Source: Caryophanales bacterium UBA6769 (lineage in GTDB: Bacteria; Bacillota; Bacilli; Bacillales; UBA6769). Taken from it: a stretch of DNA of 7,156 nt. A program made the position numbers and the translations under genes. Positions 5,621 to 7,156 of this stretch are shown piece by piece (positions within the stretch are counted from its first letter, which is position 1; every line of letters starts with the position of its first letter). The stretch is from NCBI GenBank assembly GCA_002453275.1, contig DKGN01000210.1, forward strand, positions 1 to 7,156, read 5' to 3'. The notes below the pieces were generated by a model that searched no databases, was not told where the DNA came from, and saw nothing but the letters and a program-made list of their open reading frames with translations.

Positions 5621-5971
5621 TTAAAGAAGGAAAAATGGAATGTAGATGAAGCTCCCTAATATTACAATGGAAACAAGAAGCAGGATACTTTTCCAACGTT
5701 TCCGATTCCAGAAAAGGAAGGAGACGATAATCGCTTGCAGGAAGATAAGAGACGTACCGATAACAACCATCCAAAAGGAAGCAAAATAGCTTCCAAACAC
5801 ATTGATAAGGATACCAACGGGCATGAGAGCAATCAAAAGGATATAAGCTGGGCTTCTCTTTATCCTTTGAATAATTTGCGCTCGTTCTGATTCAGAAAAG
5901 CTATCAAGTTCAACAAGTGTAATCCAGCCGATTATAAATATCATTGCACCAGGTATAGTAACCGCTCCCAT
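5621..5971 (-). CDS. Four-helix membrane protein, 116 residues, function unknown
   Basis: The start ATG at 5971 has a near-perfect ribosome binding site, AAAGGAGGTT at 5978-5987, 6 bases upstream, which makes this a secure gene. The product has hydrophobic segments at about 3-21, 41-60, 64-88 and 94-115, so four membrane helices are predicted. A charged loop between the first two (about 22-40, SESERAQIIQRIKRSP) looks amphipathic and probably faces the cytoplasm, and NRKRWK (89-94) forms the last basic loop. I do not recognise the family and see no catalytic or metal-binding motif. It is the same strand as the DUF3923-like gene 122 bases downstream, which has its own candidate promoter, so joint transcription is possible but not required. 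Confidence 0.8.
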   Translation of the reverse strand: MGAVTIPGAMIFIIGWITLVELDSFSESERAQIIQRIKRSPAYILLIALMPVGILINVFGSYFASFWMVVIGTSLIFLQAIIVSFLFWNRKRWKSILLLVSIVILGSFIYIPFFLL

Positions 5972-5977
5972 TTGGGT

Positions 5978-5987
5978 AACCTCCTTT
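5978..5987 (-). promoter_or_regulatory. Strong ribosome binding site of the 116-residue membrane protein
   Basis: AAAGGAGGTT on the minus strand matches the 16S rRNA tail over at least eight bases, 6 bases from ATG at 5971. It predicts high translation if the gene is transcribed. Confidence 0.85.
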
Positions 5988-6222
5988 CATTCCAAGTTTA
6001 GCCGTACCCTTGTCAATTGAAACATTAAAAACTAATCCAGTACAAAATATACTTGAATAGGTATTTTAAAATCTCCTCACAGTAAATCCTTACACTTTTT
6101 CTTTAACGTGAATCAAAACCATCTTCTGTTTCACCAAGACGATTTAAAACTAATTAGATCTATATTGTTGATGTCATTCCGCTATCTTAGATACACAGAA
6201 CATGAAAAGACCTGATTACTGC
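5988..6222. other. Intergenic stretch without a supported gene
   Basis: AT-rich DNA between the 116-residue gene and the PepSY gene. I find no good -35/-10 pair; AAAATA and TATTTT around 6045-6075 make a loose inverted repeat, and a minus-strand GAGGAG near 6071-6077 has no start codon at a useful distance. No clear terminator follows the PepSY gene. A 16-codon acidic open stretch (6106-6153, minus, ending RLGETEDGFDSR before a stop at 6103) has no start codon and may be a gene remnant. Confidence 0.5.
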
Positions 6223-6741
6223 TTATTTTTCATACGTGTAATTTAAGATTTCACCTGTATATGCTTGTACGTATACCAGTACTTCCTCGTCGTTCTCTGT
6301 TTCGATTTCAACGATGTACACGTACGATCCATCCATTTCTTCTAAGTCGATGTCATCGATTTTGCCTTTTATTTTTGTTTGTGCAATTTCGGCAGCTTTT
6401 TTCTCCCCTATTTTAACTTTCGGCTCTTCATTTTGTTCAAGTTCTGGCTCTTTTGCAGGGGCTTCACGCTTCTCATTCAATACGAGAGACTCGATTTCTC
6501 CGTTCGTTCGGTTTACTTGCACGGTATAGTCGCCAAGCTCATTTTCCATTTCGATGTTAAACTGATTGCCTGATTGAATGAGGGTTTTTACTTTTCCCCC
6601 GTAGAGCGATTCGACGAATTTTTTAGCTTCTCGATCAGTCATCGCGCCTTTATCGTCTTTTGCGAGCAGTTGATTGACGCTAAATCCAAGTGCAAAGATA
6701 AGTAGCGCCCCAATGATAATCCCGAACCATTTTTTCAGCAT
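6223..6741 (-). CDS. Membrane-anchored PepSY-domain protein (YkoI-like), 172 residues
   Basis: Probable extracytoplasmic regulator or sensor attached to the membrane. One N-terminal helix (about 5-25, after MLKKW) serves as an uncleaved anchor. Two PepSY-type repeats follow: about 34-90, beginning MTDREAKKFVE and ending in NRTNGEIESLVL, and about 110-171, beginning IGEKKAAEIAQ and ending in QAYTGEILNYTYE. The helix-then-sheet pattern closing on a TGEI or NGEI turn is typical of PepSY. An acidic, proline-containing linker (91-109) joins them. Start is supported by AAGGAGGG, 6 bases ahead of the ATG. The gene lies 13 bases after the histidine kinase, and its ribosome binding site overlaps the kinase stop codon, so they are one operon, as with B. 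subtilis ykoH-ykoI. PepSY proteins are linked to protease inhibition or signal modulation; which applies here is unknown. Confidence 0.88.
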   Translation of the reverse strand: MLKKWFGIIIGALLIFALGFSVNQLLAKDDKGAMTDREAKKFVESLYGGKVKTLIQSGNQFNIEMENELGDYTVQVNRTNGEIESLVLNEKREAPAKEPELEQNEEPKVKIGEKKAAEIAQTKIKGKIDDIDLEEMDGSYVYIVEIETENDEEVLVYVQAYTGEILNYTYEK

Positions 6742-6747
6742 GTAGCA

Positions 6748-6757
6748 TCCCTCCTTA
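6748..6757 (-). promoter_or_regulatory. Ribosome binding site of the PepSY gene, overlapping the kinase stop codon
   Basis: The minus strand reads TAAGGAGGGA, in which TAA is the stop of the kinase and AAGGAGGG the binding site of the next gene, 6 bases from the ATG at 6741. Ribosomes ending the kinase thus stand on the next start region, suggesting coupled translation. Confidence 0.75.
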
Positions 6758-7156
6758 TCCTTTTGCTCCTGAGCTCGGCAACGATACTTTCACTTTCGTT
6801 CCTTGCTTTTCTTCGCTCTGAATCTCAATTGAACCATGATGGGCGCGCATAATTTTATTCGCAATCGCTAGTCCTAATCCGGTTCCACCTTGATCACGGT
6901 TGCGCGCCTCATCTACGCGATAAAATCGATCAAACACTTGCTCAAGATCTTGTTTTGGGATTCCAATTCCATCATCTTCAACGATGAAATAACAACTGCC
7001 TTCTTCTTGACCGATGTAAAGTTCAATTGGACCTGTGCTATATTTTTTGGCATTATCGAGAAGAATAAAAAGCACTTGTTTCATTTTTTGTTCATCCGCA
7101 ACGACAATTGGCTCATCGCCTTCTTCCTGTTGAACACGAACTTTACGCCCATAGAC
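6755..7156 (-). CDS. Sensor histidine kinase, C-terminal ATP-binding part; 5' end outside window
   Basis: Two-component sensor kinase that autophosphorylates on a histidine upstream of this window and passes the phosphate to a response regulator. Only the last 133 residues are present, and the frame is open to the window edge, so ATG at 7084 is internal. The ATP-binding (HATPase_c) boxes appear in order: N box LLDNAKKYS (Asn35 of the fragment), G1 box VEDDGIGI (59-66), F box FDRFYRVD (75-82), and G2 box GTGLGLAI (91-98). A short tail ends PSSGAKG. All nucleotide-binding residues look intact. The sequence between residues 1 and 24 should join to the HisKA dimerisation domain. It is followed after 13 bases by the PepSY gene in the same operon; the response regulator is expected upstream, beyond the edge. 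Confidence 0.93.
   Translation of the reverse strand, partial: VYGRKVRVQQEEGDEPIVVADEQKMKQVLFILLDNAKKYSTGPIELYIGQEEGSCYFIVEDDGIGIPKQDLEQVFDRFYRVDEARNRDQGGTGLGLAIANKIMRAHHGSIEIQSEEKQGTKVKVSLPSSGAKG

Noticed and set aside
5611..5634. Inverted repeat TTTTCCTT/AAGGAAAA around the stop of the 116-residue gene as a terminator
   Set aside because: The stem is AT-rich and on the minus strand is followed by TATACTAAAC, not a T run.
5422..5649. Plus-strand 75-codon frame across the two small membrane-protein genes
   Set aside because: Antisense to two supported genes and their promoter, with no ribosome binding site.
5514..5774. Minus-strand 86-codon frame overlapping the 116-residue membrane protein
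   Set aside because: It overlaps a gene with a near-perfect ribosome binding site in another frame, has no such site of its own and gives a cysteine-rich mixed sequence typical of out-of-frame translation.
6314..6573. Two plus-strand frames (71 and 64 codons) within the PepSY gene
   Set aside because: Serine- and phenylalanine-rich antisense readings of the acidic PepSY gene; no initiation signals.
6755..7084. A complete 109-residue protein starting at ATG 7084
   Set aside because: The frame continues open to the window edge and the upstream codons fit a kinase linker before the N box; the ATG is internal.

Overview
The window looks like chromosomal DNA of a low-GC Gram-positive bacterium of the Bacillaceae. 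The signs are strong AGGAGG-type ribosome binding sites, several GTG/TTG starts, short intrinsic terminators, an NrdR/cobalamin-controlled ribonucleotide reductase, a small DUF3923-like membrane protein and a histidine kinase followed by a PepSY lipid-facing protein (compare ykoH-ykoI of Bacillus subtilis). The species cannot be fixed from sequence alone; alkaliphilic relatives of Bacillus are a guess based on the B12-controlled class I reductase. I see no mobile element, CRISPR array, tRNA or rRNA.

Layout. All genes but one are on the minus strand. Positions 1-1699 hold the first 566 codons of a class I ribonucleotide reductase large subunit, cut by the window edge. Its leader (about 1700-2100) is the richest regulatory region here: a weak promoter between two NrdR boxes, then a cobalamin riboswitch, then a terminator, then the start codon. 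Diverging from it is a 59-residue two-helix membrane protein (2203-2382, plus strand), which ends in a terminator that can serve both strands. Converging on that is a protein-tyrosine-phosphatase-like gene (2465-3226, minus; GTG start). Next is a second-type FtsH-like membrane AAA+ zinc protease (3364-5085, TTG start) with its own terminator and a promoter whose start point lies inside a perfect 17-bp palindrome. Two small membrane-protein genes follow (5247-5498, DUF3923-like; 5621-5971, unrecognised), then a 250-bp gap with little in it. The right end has a PepSY protein (6223-6741) directly behind the C-terminal part of a sensor histidine kinase (6755 to the edge).

How it fits together. 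The reductase is the B12-independent enzyme for making deoxynucleotides. NrdR would shut it down when dATP is high, and the riboswitch would stop the transcript when adenosylcobalamin is plentiful, presumably because a B12-dependent class II reductase elsewhere in the genome takes over. The kinase and PepSY protein form one operon, with the ribosome binding site of the second overlapping the stop of the first; the PepSY protein probably senses or modulates signals at the membrane for the kinase. The FtsH-like protease appears to be a single, separately regulated gene. The remaining small membrane proteins have no assignable role.

Nothing here is a clearly new defence or mobile system. The items most worth following are the double control of the reductase with its shortened N-terminal cone, and the palindromic operator on the FtsH-like gene.
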